Positions 44,541 to 56,535 of a DNA stretch of 64,000 bases are shown here, one piece after another; position 1 is the stretch's first letter, and each line of letters starts with the position of its first letter. The DNA is from Iris pallida (lineage: Eukaryota > Streptophyta > Magnoliopsida > Asparagales > Iridaceae). Below the pieces are notes generated by a model. The model was not told the DNA's origin. It saw only the letters and a list, made by a program, of their open reading frames with translations, and made no database searches. A program made the translations under genes and the position numbers. Location: contig JANAVB010010791.1 in NCBI GenBank assembly GCA_029216955.1, positions 6,772,875 through 6,836,874 of the forward strand, given 5' to 3'.

Positions 44541-46339
44541 TACTGCGCAAGCCTAAGTTGCGCTCATGCAATGCGAATACCATAACTGTCGTTATAGCAG
44601 CATGAAGTCTCGAGCATAGAAGTTGAATAAAATAAGTTGCATAGAACGAAATCCTTTTATTTGATAATGTAGCAGAATTATAAAGGCACGAGGCCAAGAT
44701 TACAATCACTCAAACTCTCATTTTACTTAATACAATCACTCAACTATCTCTCAATACATAGATCATACCTCGAGGCATAAAACTTGAAGAAGGCAATGTC
44801 CATACATTATGCCTTGTATAGTTGAAGTCTTCAACACGGCTACACGCCTCAAAATGCTAAGGAACTCTATGCCTCAGCGCATCCAAGCGAGCTCCACGCC
44901 AAATGAGTCGCTACCTGAACCTGCACACAAAATCGTAGGGATATAGTACACAACACGTACTAGTGAGTGAGCCTGTCGCACACCAATACAAAATCAACAC
45001 GTTCATTTAGTGAGTGCAAATTATTCTTTTTGTTGTCTTCCTAATCGTACCTCATGATCCATTTCATAGCATAATACCACAAACCTACATTCGTGTTGCA
45101 ACATTGAGACTGTACTATAAAACCCATTTGTATACATTATCGTGGTCGTGCCTTGCAATATAGTGTAAACTTATCCATATTTACCTTTCAGCCATCCCTG
45201 TTCATCGATCACAAGCCATATTATAACATAAAGACCCAGTGTTAGACTACTAACCATAGTGCCAGATACCGTGTCGAAGCACGTGCCTCTATTGAAGCCA
45301 AATCTTAGGCTGGACTACTTGCTTTGCATACCGTGTATTCACTTCTTGACTCAATCTAGCAACGTGCACGTGGATTGCCACAAGCACATCGGCTCATTTA
45401 TATGAAAGGTCACTAGCATGACAAGCTATCCGTGGACTATAGCCTAGCGCAGACGAGGTCCTTGCGGTGAGGTTTGCGAATCCCGTCGAAGGCCTCGAAT
45501 CACCTGGAAGGTACAATCCAGCACAACTATCACGACATCTTCCTAGTCTGAATCGGTCCCGTAGCCCCATGTTGTCGTTCGAGGAAGCGAAACCTTACAC
45601 ACAAGTTGTCCAATGACCATGCAATGGCCTTACCTAACTGACCATGTGACTCAAACCAGTGTTCCTCCTTGCTTTCCTTTCTAACCTATATGCAGCTCCC
45701 AAGCGAGAATACCTTGGCGACAAATGGTCCTAAGAACTTTCCATGTTTCCATATATTTTGACTCAAACTCAGAAATGACTACTTGATAACCCTCATGCTT
45801 AACTTGAACCCAATGTGTTCCGTATAGTACCACCATCCAAGTCATATTCTATATGACAAGCCTTAAAATTGTGGGAACATGCATGCTATAACTAGCATAG
45901 AGATTGTGGGAACGTGTATCAAAATCGTAGGAACGTATCGTCTATGACAATAAGTTGATAGTCTATGTGGCAGCATAAGAACTCTACTTTACCCAAATTG
46001 TGGGATCAAAAGACCAAGTGTCAGCTTGAAAATCCGACGTGAAGTGCTATATAGCATCAAGTTCAATATTTACATGCTCTACACAATCTGATACAGAACG
46101 AGATTATTCCCTTAATTATGTGGGTTTATCTCTTTTATTAGCATACCTACTCAATGTATTAGAAATATCCAGTTTATTAGGTATGAATGTGAAGCAGAAA
46201 CGAGTTTACCGAAGCCACCCACCTAAACGAGCAATTGTCTCAACCGAGCAGAACTTCGAGCAAGTCATTGCATAGCCAAGTTCAAACGTTGTTGTATTCT
46301 TGATTCATTATGTTGAACTGAGCGGGACAGGGCACTACA
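44541..46339 (-). mobile_element. Element F LTR (3' LTR, minus strand), left part cut off by D
   Basis: The right edge at 46339 (ggcactaca) is followed by the minus-strand pre-LTR block (46340-46385, complement of ...aaaggatgaaactttttctgagtggtg), as in E. The interior shows the order of words seen in E's LTR: tagcagcatgaagt / tagcagcggagata, cacgtactagtgagtgagcctg, and others, all strongly diverged. D is inserted on its left, so the start of this LTR is not in the window. No gene is visible. The frame at 46039-46275 is unsupported. Confidence 0.55.
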
Positions 46340-47080
46340 TAATACACCACTCAGAAAAAGTTTCATCCTTTAAACTTCTTGAGTACTAACTCCTTAACTA
46401 CATAACTAAACTCAATTTGGTTTCTTCTATCATAACATCAAGGATCTCTCGAACATGATTTTCTATGCATTTCCTCAATCTGAGTCATGCTTATGTTTTA
46501 TCCAAATTTTATTGATCAAATATATCATCCCAAATAATCGGATTATGTCGCAACATAATCATGAAGTTGTCTATCGTTATCTATACTGCGCTTTGTGTTG
46601 CTATTCTCAATCACGGGGTAACTATAACTTGTCGCATACACAGATAACTTATCTCTAGGGCAAACCCAACCAAGCGATATCCTCAATCATTTCGAATCAA
46701 AGAGAACCAAATCTAATACTACTTATCTCCTAGTCGAAACCCAGTCTTACCCGACACTTAAATCCAAACAAGCACAAAATTTTTAAGTCTTCAACTAAAT
46801 TTTCTAACCGATCTTTCAAACCTGACTACATCAACGCCTTAATCAAAATCACAATTACACATCTCGATACTCAATTCACGTTAACCAGTTCAACTATCTT
46901 CCGAAGTTATCGTTCCCATCGTCTACATTTTATCTTCCAAAATTTCTAAACCTTTAAAACAACCAATCGAAATCGAGCCTTTTATTATGCACAACTCGAT
47001 CACACTCTCCAAAACATGATTTTCAATTCCGATAGTATCGTTAGAATCCATCCAAATACTTTTTGCTTTCATACAATCCT
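46340..47080 (-). mobile_element. Element F internal region, start, non-coding
   Basis: The minus-strand polypurine-type block adjoins the LTR (46340-46385). Beyond it is T/C-rich DNA without coding potential, cut at 47080 by element E. The last five bases, ATCCT, should be E's target duplication, but the partner lies outside the window. Confidence 0.5.
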
Positions 47081-48235
47081 TGTCACACCTCGATTCGGAG
47101 AATCGTTCGTCCTCGCTTTGATTCACGCTGAATCAGTCGTCCTCGCTTGGGCGTGATGTTGTACAAGTCTGGTATTGTATTTATACAAGGAAAAGACGGT
47201 ACATAATTGATGATCTTCAAATAAGAACACATTGCAGTGGCAGAAGTAGATAAATTGAAGTTAATGAGGACATTCTTTCTTATCGAATAGAAACACATCA
47301 ATGATTTATAGCAGCGGAGATAAGCAGATAACTTAAAGTCGCACAGAGATATATAAAAATGTATTCTCTTTATTGATAATTGAAATAGAGTACATGACTT
47401 GTAATGGAATACAAAGTTTACAACATATCTCACTTTACATTGATAGCCAACTGAACAAATGCCATAATGATTACATTTGATACTTTGATACATTGGATTA
47501 CAACTTGATGTACCGACTTGGCTTACAACTCACTGGTACAACTGATTACAATATTCCATATATTATGCCCTTTATAGACAGAAGACATCATCTTTTGGAA
47601 GTAGTGCTTCTGCATGCCCAATAAATCTTCAATACTGCAGAACCGATCAAGCCAATCTTCGTGTACCGAACTTCCCTAGCACAAGCACCTAAAAAGAGTG
47701 CCCACAATGTGGGTCAGTACATCATCTATGTACTGGAGAGCAAAATCCAACCCACTCGTCTAAACCGACACTAAGTGATCAATTTTAGCAAGCTTTTATT
47801 ATAATGATCTTTCTAGTTGGGGCCTAGCACCAGTTTACAGTTCAAGCAATATTCATTGAAAAGACATGTAAACTTGCAGTCGTATTGTTCTTGTGGAAGC
47901 AACAATAATTGAGGGACAACAAATGTTCTCACATTTCTCTTCTATAGCGATAGTTTTATATGTAAGTCATGATTGAGCAGCATTCATAGCAAGGCATCAT
48001 TCTAGCATACTTGGTTATCATGAAAAGGCATCATTGAGGCATCATTACAATTGACATCTTAAACATGTTATGACAATTCTCATAGAAAGCATCATTTAGC
48101 ATGTATGTTATTTTTAAGCAGTTTCATAGCAAGGCTACATATTGGCATACTGAATTTAACAGGTTAAGCAGGTTCTCATTTGAAAGGCAACATCACAGCA
48201 TCATATTGTTTAGCATGTTAAGCAGGCAAGTTGAA

Positions 48236-48238
<3 letters not shown>

Positions 48239-48306
<68 letters not shown>
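48239..48306. repeat. (AT)n microsatellite in E 3' LTR
   Basis: About 34 uninterrupted AT units. The corresponding tract in the 5' LTR is at 60102-60178. Confidence 0.97.
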
Positions 48307-48309
<3 letters not shown>

Positions 48310-50579
48310 ATTTAAGTAATTTCTTATCGATAGCCGACTCCTCGTACCTACATCAAATACAGGTTAGCATATATACTTACTCTATCTGCACAAAATGTTC
48401 TTAGCGTGCATCCTGACTACATGGCAACAAGTATTGTTAAACAATACGGACGTTGCCATATAGGACTTCAAAGGGTATTGCGATGAACAAAGAAAGTAGG
48501 TAGTAAGCCTCTAAGAATGACTCGCAATACCAAAGGATTTTGCAATGTCCAGTCAAAGTAGGTACCTCTAAGAGTGTCTTGCAAAACCCGTGCTACCAAA
48601 GCACGCAAATGTTTCCCCTTGGCTAAATCGGTCCCGGTGCCGAGTACAGATTCGAGGAAACTAATCACCTCTTGTATACAAGTTGTCCATGACCATGCGA
48701 ATGCGTGTCCGACTCAACGTGAACGTAAACGCATGGAAAAATAATAAAGGAAGTAAAGGCAACAATGCATTATCTTATCTCATCCAAGTCATGTTCAATG
48801 ACTTATTCATTCCCATCATTTCCAACATTTCACTTAGTGATCTCAGCAATCCCAAGACTATCATACCTTCACATCAATTCATTCTTTTGCACATTATCGT
48901 ATCATTCAATTCTCATGGGACATATAGCATCTCATTCATCTCAAAGGGACAATATTATTCATTTCATTGCGTATAAAAAACATGCATCATTTCATATCTT
49001 TGCAACAGTTACACAAAGGTACATGATTCAAGTATTTTACTTAGTTCAATGGGTCGATAGCATAGTGTCACGTCCCAGAACCAGACTACTGGAGAGCGGG
49101 GGACAGACATAGCTAGCTACGTATATTGAAGAACAACCCACCTCGCAATACGGTCATGGCTGTCTAGATGCATGAGGGTTTATCTATAAGCATCCCAGTC
49201 TCTTATGGTCAAGAAAAGCCTAGTGTCCATCTCAAGTAAGCAAATAAATGTTACAAGATGTTAGATCATCAGACATACAAAGTAAGGCGTCCCAAATATT
49301 ATATTCAGATGATCATGAAGCTAGTTACAAAATACGAGACTAGCAAGAGTTAAGTCATACATGATCAACCCAAGGATTTGTCAATCATGTTACAACCCTT
49401 AGGCAGACAGAAATAAAGTTTTAACATGAGCTAACACGTGCTCGGTAGCTAAACACCTCAAAATAATAAGTTAATTAGAGTGGGAGAGCAAAATAAGAAA
49501 ACCCACTCGGGTATCACTCCGAAATCTGGCCATACAAAACCAGCTGGGTCCCCCAAAAAATCAAGTGCCACACGAGATGCTCCACTTAAGAACTAAAACC
49601 AGCATGTAAGGAATAGGAGAAATGATAAAAGAACATAATTAAATAACGTAAAGACAAGAGATAGGAGAAAATACTAGCTTGTATTAAGAAACAAGAAGTA
49701 GAATATAATTCATATGTTGATCACGAGACAATCATTCAGGCACGGCCAATCAAGTCCTACGGCTTACTAACATTAGCTAACTAGGGTTATCACAGGCCTA
49801 GTTACTAACAAGATGCAATGAGATGTTCTCGTAGTCACAAGTCCTGCAGACTATCCAGGTTATCCAGGCGGGGTTACAAGAGTTACAAGAGTTATCAAGA
49901 TTACTGGTGTACTTTAGTAATCATGATTCAAGAAGTGCAACACATGACAGTGTATTGGAAATGTGCCCTACTCGTTGGCAGGCTACAAGTCCACAGGTGT
50001 GGTCGGGATAACAGAATCACCTGTAACTGAAAAATCTCTCTATATGAACTACTTAATCAATCTAGTTATTAACCTAGTCAGATTTGTTATGAATCTCTGA
50101 CCGTTGTAACCAGAAATCCATGTACTAGACATGATGCAAGACAGACAGGTAGCTTGTACATGCACAATCAACCATGGAGTCAAGGCAAGAGTTATACTAG
50201 CAAGACAAGAATAGTTGTCACAACAACAATCAAGATTATACATGTCATGTCAGGTTTACTTGTCATGTCAAGAGTACTTGTCAAGAGTACGCCACGAGGG
50301 GCACTATCAAGATTATCAAGATGGGTACATATTATCATGCTTAAGCTACTAATTCAAGATCATCAAGTGGTCAAGTCGGGTCGCCGCAATTTAGGCCAAG
50401 TGCATAAATACAAAGAAGATCAAAGGCATTCATGAGTGATTTGAAACTATCAGTTACATATGAACTCCAATTTAAGTGAGACAGGAAGTTTCTTGAAGCC
50501 AAGACAAAGATCTACAACTTTCATGTTTTGAGTTTTTTAAGATTTTAGCTACAAAACAGCTTAACAAGCAAAAACAGTC

Positions 50580-50955
50580 GTTTAGGATGATTTGCGCACG
50601 GGCGCACGGCTCGCGCGGGCAAAACTGGCCACGGCGCATGGATCGCACAAGCACGGCGCCTGGCGTGCGGCAAACGAATCGCGCGGGAACACGGCACGCG
50701 AAATGCGCTGCGCACGCAGACAAAACTACCTATGGCATGTGGATCGCGCAAGCACGGCACCTGACGCACGGCAAACGAATCACCGGGCACACGGCGAGCG
50801 AAACACGCAGCACGCGGGTACACGACGCGCATGGCACGAAGGCACGACGCCCGAGCATGCGACGCACGAAACACGCAGCACTCGGATCCACGACGCACAT
50901 GGCGTGGAGGCATGGCGCGCGCGTGCGCGGCACTGTTCATCGTCCCGGCAGCACC
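50580..50955. repeat. GC-rich degenerate tandem repeats in solo LTR I
   Basis: Words such as gcgcacggc, gcacggcgc, acgaatcgcgcggg and gaaacacgcagcac recur with variations. The units are about 35-60 bp and poorly defined. Long Arg/Ala/Cys-rich or Thr/His-rich frames on both strands (for example minus 50545-51003) result from this composition. No protein family is recognised. Confidence 0.6.
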
Positions 50956-51352
50956 GAAGATGTGTCGGAACCTATGAACACAAAAATGCCATAACTTCTT
51001 CATACGAAGTCGAAATCAAGCAGTTCAAAAGCCAAAATTGGGTAGAATTGAATTTCCCACAACATGGAACCATTAGATCTTGGAAATAACAAACTTAAAG
51101 AGATTAAAACCAAGAAAAATAAGAAAAATTACAAGCTTAGATCTACAAAAATGCAACCATCAAAACCAAAAACTCCAAGTTCTAAAGAGGCTTAGAATCA
51201 AACAAGGAAGAAAATGGAAAAAATAAAATTTGAGATCCATCATGAAGCAAGTTGCACTTGCCTAGGGTTTGGTAGGTGGGAGGAATAAATGAAGAAAAAG
51301 AAAGAAGATGGAGAAGTAAATAAAAATAAAGGAGGGGAGAGAGAGAGAGGAG

Positions 51353-51368
51353 TTGGTATATATACCAA
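51353..51368 (-). promoter_or_regulatory. Palindromic TATA element of solo LTR I
   Basis: TTGGTATATATACCAA is a perfect palindrome. On the minus strand it is followed by a pyrimidine-rich leader (ctcctctctctctctcccctcc), a usual plant core promoter layout. Confidence 0.6.
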
Positions 51369-52316
51369 GCCAACTCATCTCAACCCAACCCCAAACTAAA
51401 CCAAACCAAGCAAATTTAACATGCCATAATGAACCAAGGTAAACCAAACCAAGTCAAGATTAAACCAACTAGGCTAAGCAAGACAAATCAAAACATGGGT
51501 CGCCTGACAAATGTCAGAATTTTGTACACGTATACAGAAAATACGTATAACGGAAAATGGGAAAGACACATAGCCAGTTCATTTCTCATTCTATTATTCA
51601 TAAAGCATCTCATTTTCAAGTGTTTCTTTTGTTTCAACAGAATTAGCATAAGGGACATTATCGATTCATTTCATGGCATCAATTCTTATTAGCAGTTCGA
51701 GTGTTATTCATTTTAATATTAGACAACATAAGCATCTCTTATTATCCAGCAACTAAGACATGGGTCATTTAGGGATAATTTATAGCATCACAATACTCCA
51801 TTTTATTAAGCATGAAGGAGTAGGGAGAAATGACATTTCTACTCACTTGCATAAAGGGTCTTCCTGTTTCAATTACACACATTCCCACTAAGCGTAGCTC
51901 TACCAGCGAGTCACGTTCCAATACCCATTATGTCTAGCCAGCTAAGAGAGACTACATCAGTCTTAATTCTCTTAATTCTCATCACAAGTCACAGTCCAAC
52001 TTTCTGATCTCATCCAACAAGCCAACTAAATGCCTCGCGCAAAGCGGGACATTACATAATATACCACTCAGAAAAAGTTTCGTCCTTGAAACTTATGATA
52101 ATAACTCATCCTACTAAATTTATTTAATCACAACAAGTTCCTCATTCAGCTTCAATTCAATATTTATTTCAGCACACACGGCCATCTCAAAATTATTATT
52201 TATTTATACCACTTAACTCATTAATGATTCAATTCGTCGTTCTCTTTTCTAAAGTATTTGTACTTCTCATTGATTCACCAACATTCTTCCAGCATTGTTA
52301 TCTTTGTCGCAGCCTA

Positions 52317-55300
52317 TGTAACTCCACTTTTTCTGAAATATGGTAGAATTTAAATTTTATTTATATTAAGTAATGAATTGGGAATATTTTTCTATATTAA
52401 TATAGGTAAAGAATTTTGTACATTGAATTTTGAATTGGGCTTTAAGTCTTTATGAAAACAAAACCACCTTAGTGGGCCCATTAATTGAAGCCCATAATCC
52501 CTGGCCTTTTAAATCCTAAGGAAAAGGATTTTGTTCTTTAAGCTGAGTTCTTAGGTTGTTTTAAAATTTCAAACCCAACGGCCTTGGCTGCCAACGGCCA
52601 GGAAGGGTCGGCCATGTGCCTCCTCTCTATTTCTAACAGAATTATCAGAGAGAGGAAGAGAGGTAGAATTTCCCGCCACTAGTTGCTTTCTCCTCACGCT
52701 GGCTAACAACCTATAAGTATTGATCAATCGACCCTTCATTCTTGCTCTTCTCCTCCTCACCATTGTTCCTGAGACAAATCCCAAATCGAAGGATCAACCA
52801 TGAAGAAAAGGAGCATCGAAGCAATGGAGTCCTCGTTCATCCACACACAGTGAACTAGAAGCATCCTCCTCGACGACTGAACAGTGGATCCAGAGCTCTT
52901 CATCGTGTTTGAGTTCATCGATCCTTCCATCCTCGTCGATGAACTTCTGGTAAGACAGAGCACATCACCTTCTAAAATTTTACTCTGATCGATTTCATCC
53001 TACCAATTTCCCTTGTTTGATCAGATCTGGACTTGGTGAACAAGTCACTGATCCAATCATTTCCTTCTCATCATTTTGGATCGATCAAGGTACTGATCGG
53101 TCAATCGACTCCTTTGTAGTTTAGATATTCAAATCGATGCAAATTTTAGGTCGATTTATGTTTATAATAGAATTGATGTAGTTATGATTCTTTCATGGTT
53201 AAGTGTTTGATCATTTGCTGCAAAGGAAGTTGGATCGTGTGGTGGGGAGTAGCTCGTGCCATTTCACAGAGATCAGGAGCTATTGACTCAGGTAATTACT
53301 TGATTATACAAGGATGCAGATCATAATAGTTTACATAGACAGTAGATGGATGGAAGTATCTTTAGTTTAGTCCTGTTATTTTCAGTAGCAGTAGCAATAT
53401 GTAACTCTAAATTATGACAGGTAATATTGAGTTGATGAATTGGAGTAATTCCTAACATAAATTCGATTTATGATTAGTCCAGATTGAGACTGATAATGAG
53501 AGGCAACTATATTGATCATGTTCCTATACTGGGATTCATGGCTGGTATCTTCATTTGAATATTAGACTGGTAATTTGGATATATAGGACTGGTACACAAA
53601 TTGTATATGGACTGATATAAAGCTGAGATAGGATGATAGTGGTTGAACCACAGGTTTGGAACTCAATAGCTAGTAGATATCAATCGTTTTGGAATTGGAT
53701 TACTGTCCTGATATGAGACTGGATCTGGGCTCTTTGTGACTTTTAGCTTGCATAGTTAACAGTAGGATGTTGGGTGCCCTGAGGAATAGAGTATAATGTG
53801 GAAATTTGAGTTTGTTTTAAGATTGATTCCTTGATATAGATATACAGTGGTTGTTCTGCTGAGTGAAATATTACATTGATCCTGAGCAAAGGGAATTGAA
53901 CCTGGAAGACTAACTGAATACCCTGTTCTAAGCTAATTATATGTCTTAATCAAGATTGACTTGTACCAGTTTAGTGAGAGGTTAACCAACATCATCCTTA
54001 GCTGGAACTGACTGTATCAGTCTTATTTAGGACTGATTTCCACCTGGGTATTGAAGTTCAGTTCAAACCTGCAGGAAGGGTTCCTGGAATGTATGTTATG
54101 TTCAGGTTCTGTTTTTACTTGCAACAAGTTTGTTGGTTGCATGCTATGAATTGATAATGGTACCTTGTATGATGCTGATTCAGGAATAGCCTATAATCAG
54201 TTATCTTATTTTTCTTAAGGTTGATATCACCACACAAATTACTAAATCCTAAGAAGTGCACTGTTAGATCTAGAACATGAGTCCTTTTAACTTATGATGA
54301 CTTATGAACCTTGAGTTGTATTACTCGAATTAGCTACTGGGAATAATTGATGCAGGAGGACTGTCATCAGAAGTTGGGTTTTATGTAGAGAGCTTAGTGT
54401 AGTTTTCAATTATTTGTATCAACCTTGTATCCTATCCTCCCAGTCATAGTGAAGACTACTACTTACTGTCCCTATATTGCAGTTGCTGTAGAGGGGGGGT
54501 TAGTATGTGTGTAGGCTTGGGTTTAACAGTTAAGATGACAAGGTTGACAGAAGCATTTAACCCTGCCATAGGTGTCAGAATGGTTGATGGTTTATTCCTG
54601 AACCAGAGGGAGGATAGCCAGTACACTTTAGAAGACTGTGTCTATCAGAGCATTAAATGTTCAGTTGGTTTAAGTGCAGTAGAGTCAAACCTGGACTTAG
54701 GCACTACCTTGATAGAGTAAACCTGGGGTTATGGTTGTGTATTGAACTGAACCATATTCCTTTAGATTGGTAAGGCAGGAACCCATAGTTAGGATTTGAG
54801 TCTCCAGGAAACTGGGGGAATCAACCACAACTGTAATTAACATACATTGGATTAATTTGTGAGGAGTGAACCTAGGACTGGGATGATTAGTCTGATTTTA
54901 AACTAAGGTTTTAACTGCTAATTGAAGGACTGAAGAGTTGATTAGGAATCAATAAGTTCACTGCCTCAGGGTTATTTATACAAACCAAAGGAGTCACACT
55001 TAGTTGACCTTCATTTGATATCATGGGCTCTCTTAGTCACTGTTATGATATGCTATAGGAATGTAGGCTTGACTAATTGTGGTATCAGTTAACAATTGTC
55101 ATCTGAGGTTGGGTGTATGTCAGAATTTCTAGTACTACGAAATTCTTGATTACCTAGAAGTATAGGCTAGGATTTAGAGATTAAGATTTTTCTCATGTTT
55201 TAGATCCAACCCTAAGCTCTAATATATTTTCTTTTAACAAATGAACTTTAGAAGATAATTTTATACTAGTAGAGTATTTTTTCAATTTCAAAACCTTTAT

Positions 55301-56315
55301 TCATGAATAAGCTAGTTTAGAGTAGGATGTTATTAATCATTTGTACTGTAAATCATATAACAGGAGGATACTCAGCTCCACTACTCTTTCTCGATCACCC
55401 GGAGATAGGCAAGTACATTCTATGGTTTTGATCAGTGCATTTTCTTGTTCTTTATTGCTGACACACTGCGACACGTTCATGATCTTTTCTGGCTCGTTCT
55501 TCCATGTTCTTACTTGTATCTTGGGGTGGGGAAATACTCTAGATATGTGACCAAACCCGGATACTTATTCATGATCTTTAGCTTAGGCCTCACACAGTGC
55601 ACGCGGGTCCTAAGCCGTACCATTACATGATCTTTCAGGATCTTTTATGTTCTTTATGGTCTTACCCAAGCCGGTCACATATCATAGAAGTATTTCAAAT
55701 TTATAACACACATGTTCAGGATTTTGTTCTTACATTAGTTTCCTATGATCCTGATCTTGATTTTAGCTATAGTCGTGATCTTTTCTGCATCTTTACATAG
55801 TCATGATCTTTCATGTATCTTTATAGCAGTAGTTCATGTTCTTCCTTTTCTTTACATATCTTGTTCTTCTTGTTCTTTCAGCATTTACTTTCCATATCAT
55901 GATGTTATTGTTCATTACCTAGAACTGTACTTTGCTCCGCTCCTGAATAGGATATGTTGCAGGTGAGATGGAGGCCTTGTGCGACACTTACTACGGACAG
56001 ATATTGCTTTTCCTGCTGAGCCAGCTGGAGCTGCTTGTGACCTAGAGGCTGCAGAAGCCTAGTGCTTCTTTAGTATTTCCTATTATTTTTTCCATGTATT
56101 GAGACTAGCAGACTCTTTCATTAGTTTGAATGTAATAAATTCAGATATTGTACTTTACTCTGGTTGGGACACATTTATATAGATGCTGTGATTTCATTCC
56201 ATATTCATATTATCTGGTTAGTTTCCCTAGAATGGTACAGCTTACTTTGTTATTCTATTGACAAAGGCTGGGCGTGTCCGTCTCGTATCCGGTTATTCGG
56301 GAGCGGGTCGTGACA
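52317..56315 (+). mobile_element. Solo LTR J (element D family) with TSD GCCTA
   Basis: This 3,999-bp LTR is bounded by TGTAACTCC and CGGGTCGTGACA and flanked by GCCTA (52312-52316, 56316-56320). Joining the flanks restores a sequence that matches the neighbouring 118-bp copy at 56410-56530, which confirms the insertion. The ends match element D's LTR in reverse complement. The interior is AT-rich with a moderate GC block (52560-52980) and a region of repeated catgatcttt/gttcttc words (55440-55900). No gene is supported. Confidence 0.92.
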
Positions 56316-56320
56316 GCCTA

Positions 56321-56535
56321 CCACTTCGTTTGGATTCACACACATATCTTAGGCATCCCCAAAACATATGCATTCAGCCAAAGTCCGTGCTAGTATGATT
56401 CAATAAGCTCCCTCTACAGTGTTATCTCTGTCGCAGCTATCACTTCGGTTGGATCCATACACATATCTTAGGCGTCCCCAAAATATATGTACTTCAGCCA
56501 ACTTTCATATTAGCGCGATTCGATAAGCCACGATT
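56321..56535. repeat. 118-bp direct duplication in E internal region
   Basis: Copy 1 is the end of the sequence at 52292-52316 joined to 56321-56410. Copy 2 starts at about 56423 (gtgttatctctgtcgcagct). Shared words are ttatct-tgtcgcag, cacttcg-ttggat, acacatatcttaggc and ccccaaaa-atatg. Confidence 0.8.

Larger units (their letters stand above)
49066..51568 (-). mobile_element. Solo LTR I, related to the chromovirus LTR, with TSD CATAG
   Basis: This 2,503-bp LTR is flanked by CATAG (49061-49065, 51569-51573). On the minus strand it starts TGTCTTTCCCATTTTCC and ends CTGGTTCTGGGACGTGACA, matching both ends of the chromovirus LTR (TGTCACTTCCCATTCCC ... CTGGTTCTGGGGCGTGACA). The middle differs: it carries a GC-rich repeat block (50580-50950) and a palindromic TATA (51353-51368). 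The absence of an internal region marks LTR-LTR recombination. Confidence 0.88.
47081..52056 (-). repeat. Element E 3' LTR with nested solo LTR I
   Basis: It is bounded by TGTCACACC and GGGACATTACA. Segments 47081-49065 and 51574-52056 belong to it. Between them is a solo LTR with TSD CATAG. A (TA)n tract lies at 48239-48306. The first 1.6 kb aligns with 59008-60569. Confidence 0.85.

Noticed and set aside
50545..51003. 152-codon Cys/Arg/Ala-rich minus-strand frame, and overlapping plus-strand frames
   Set aside because: Degenerate GC-rich tandem repeats leave all frames open. No recognisable fold or family.
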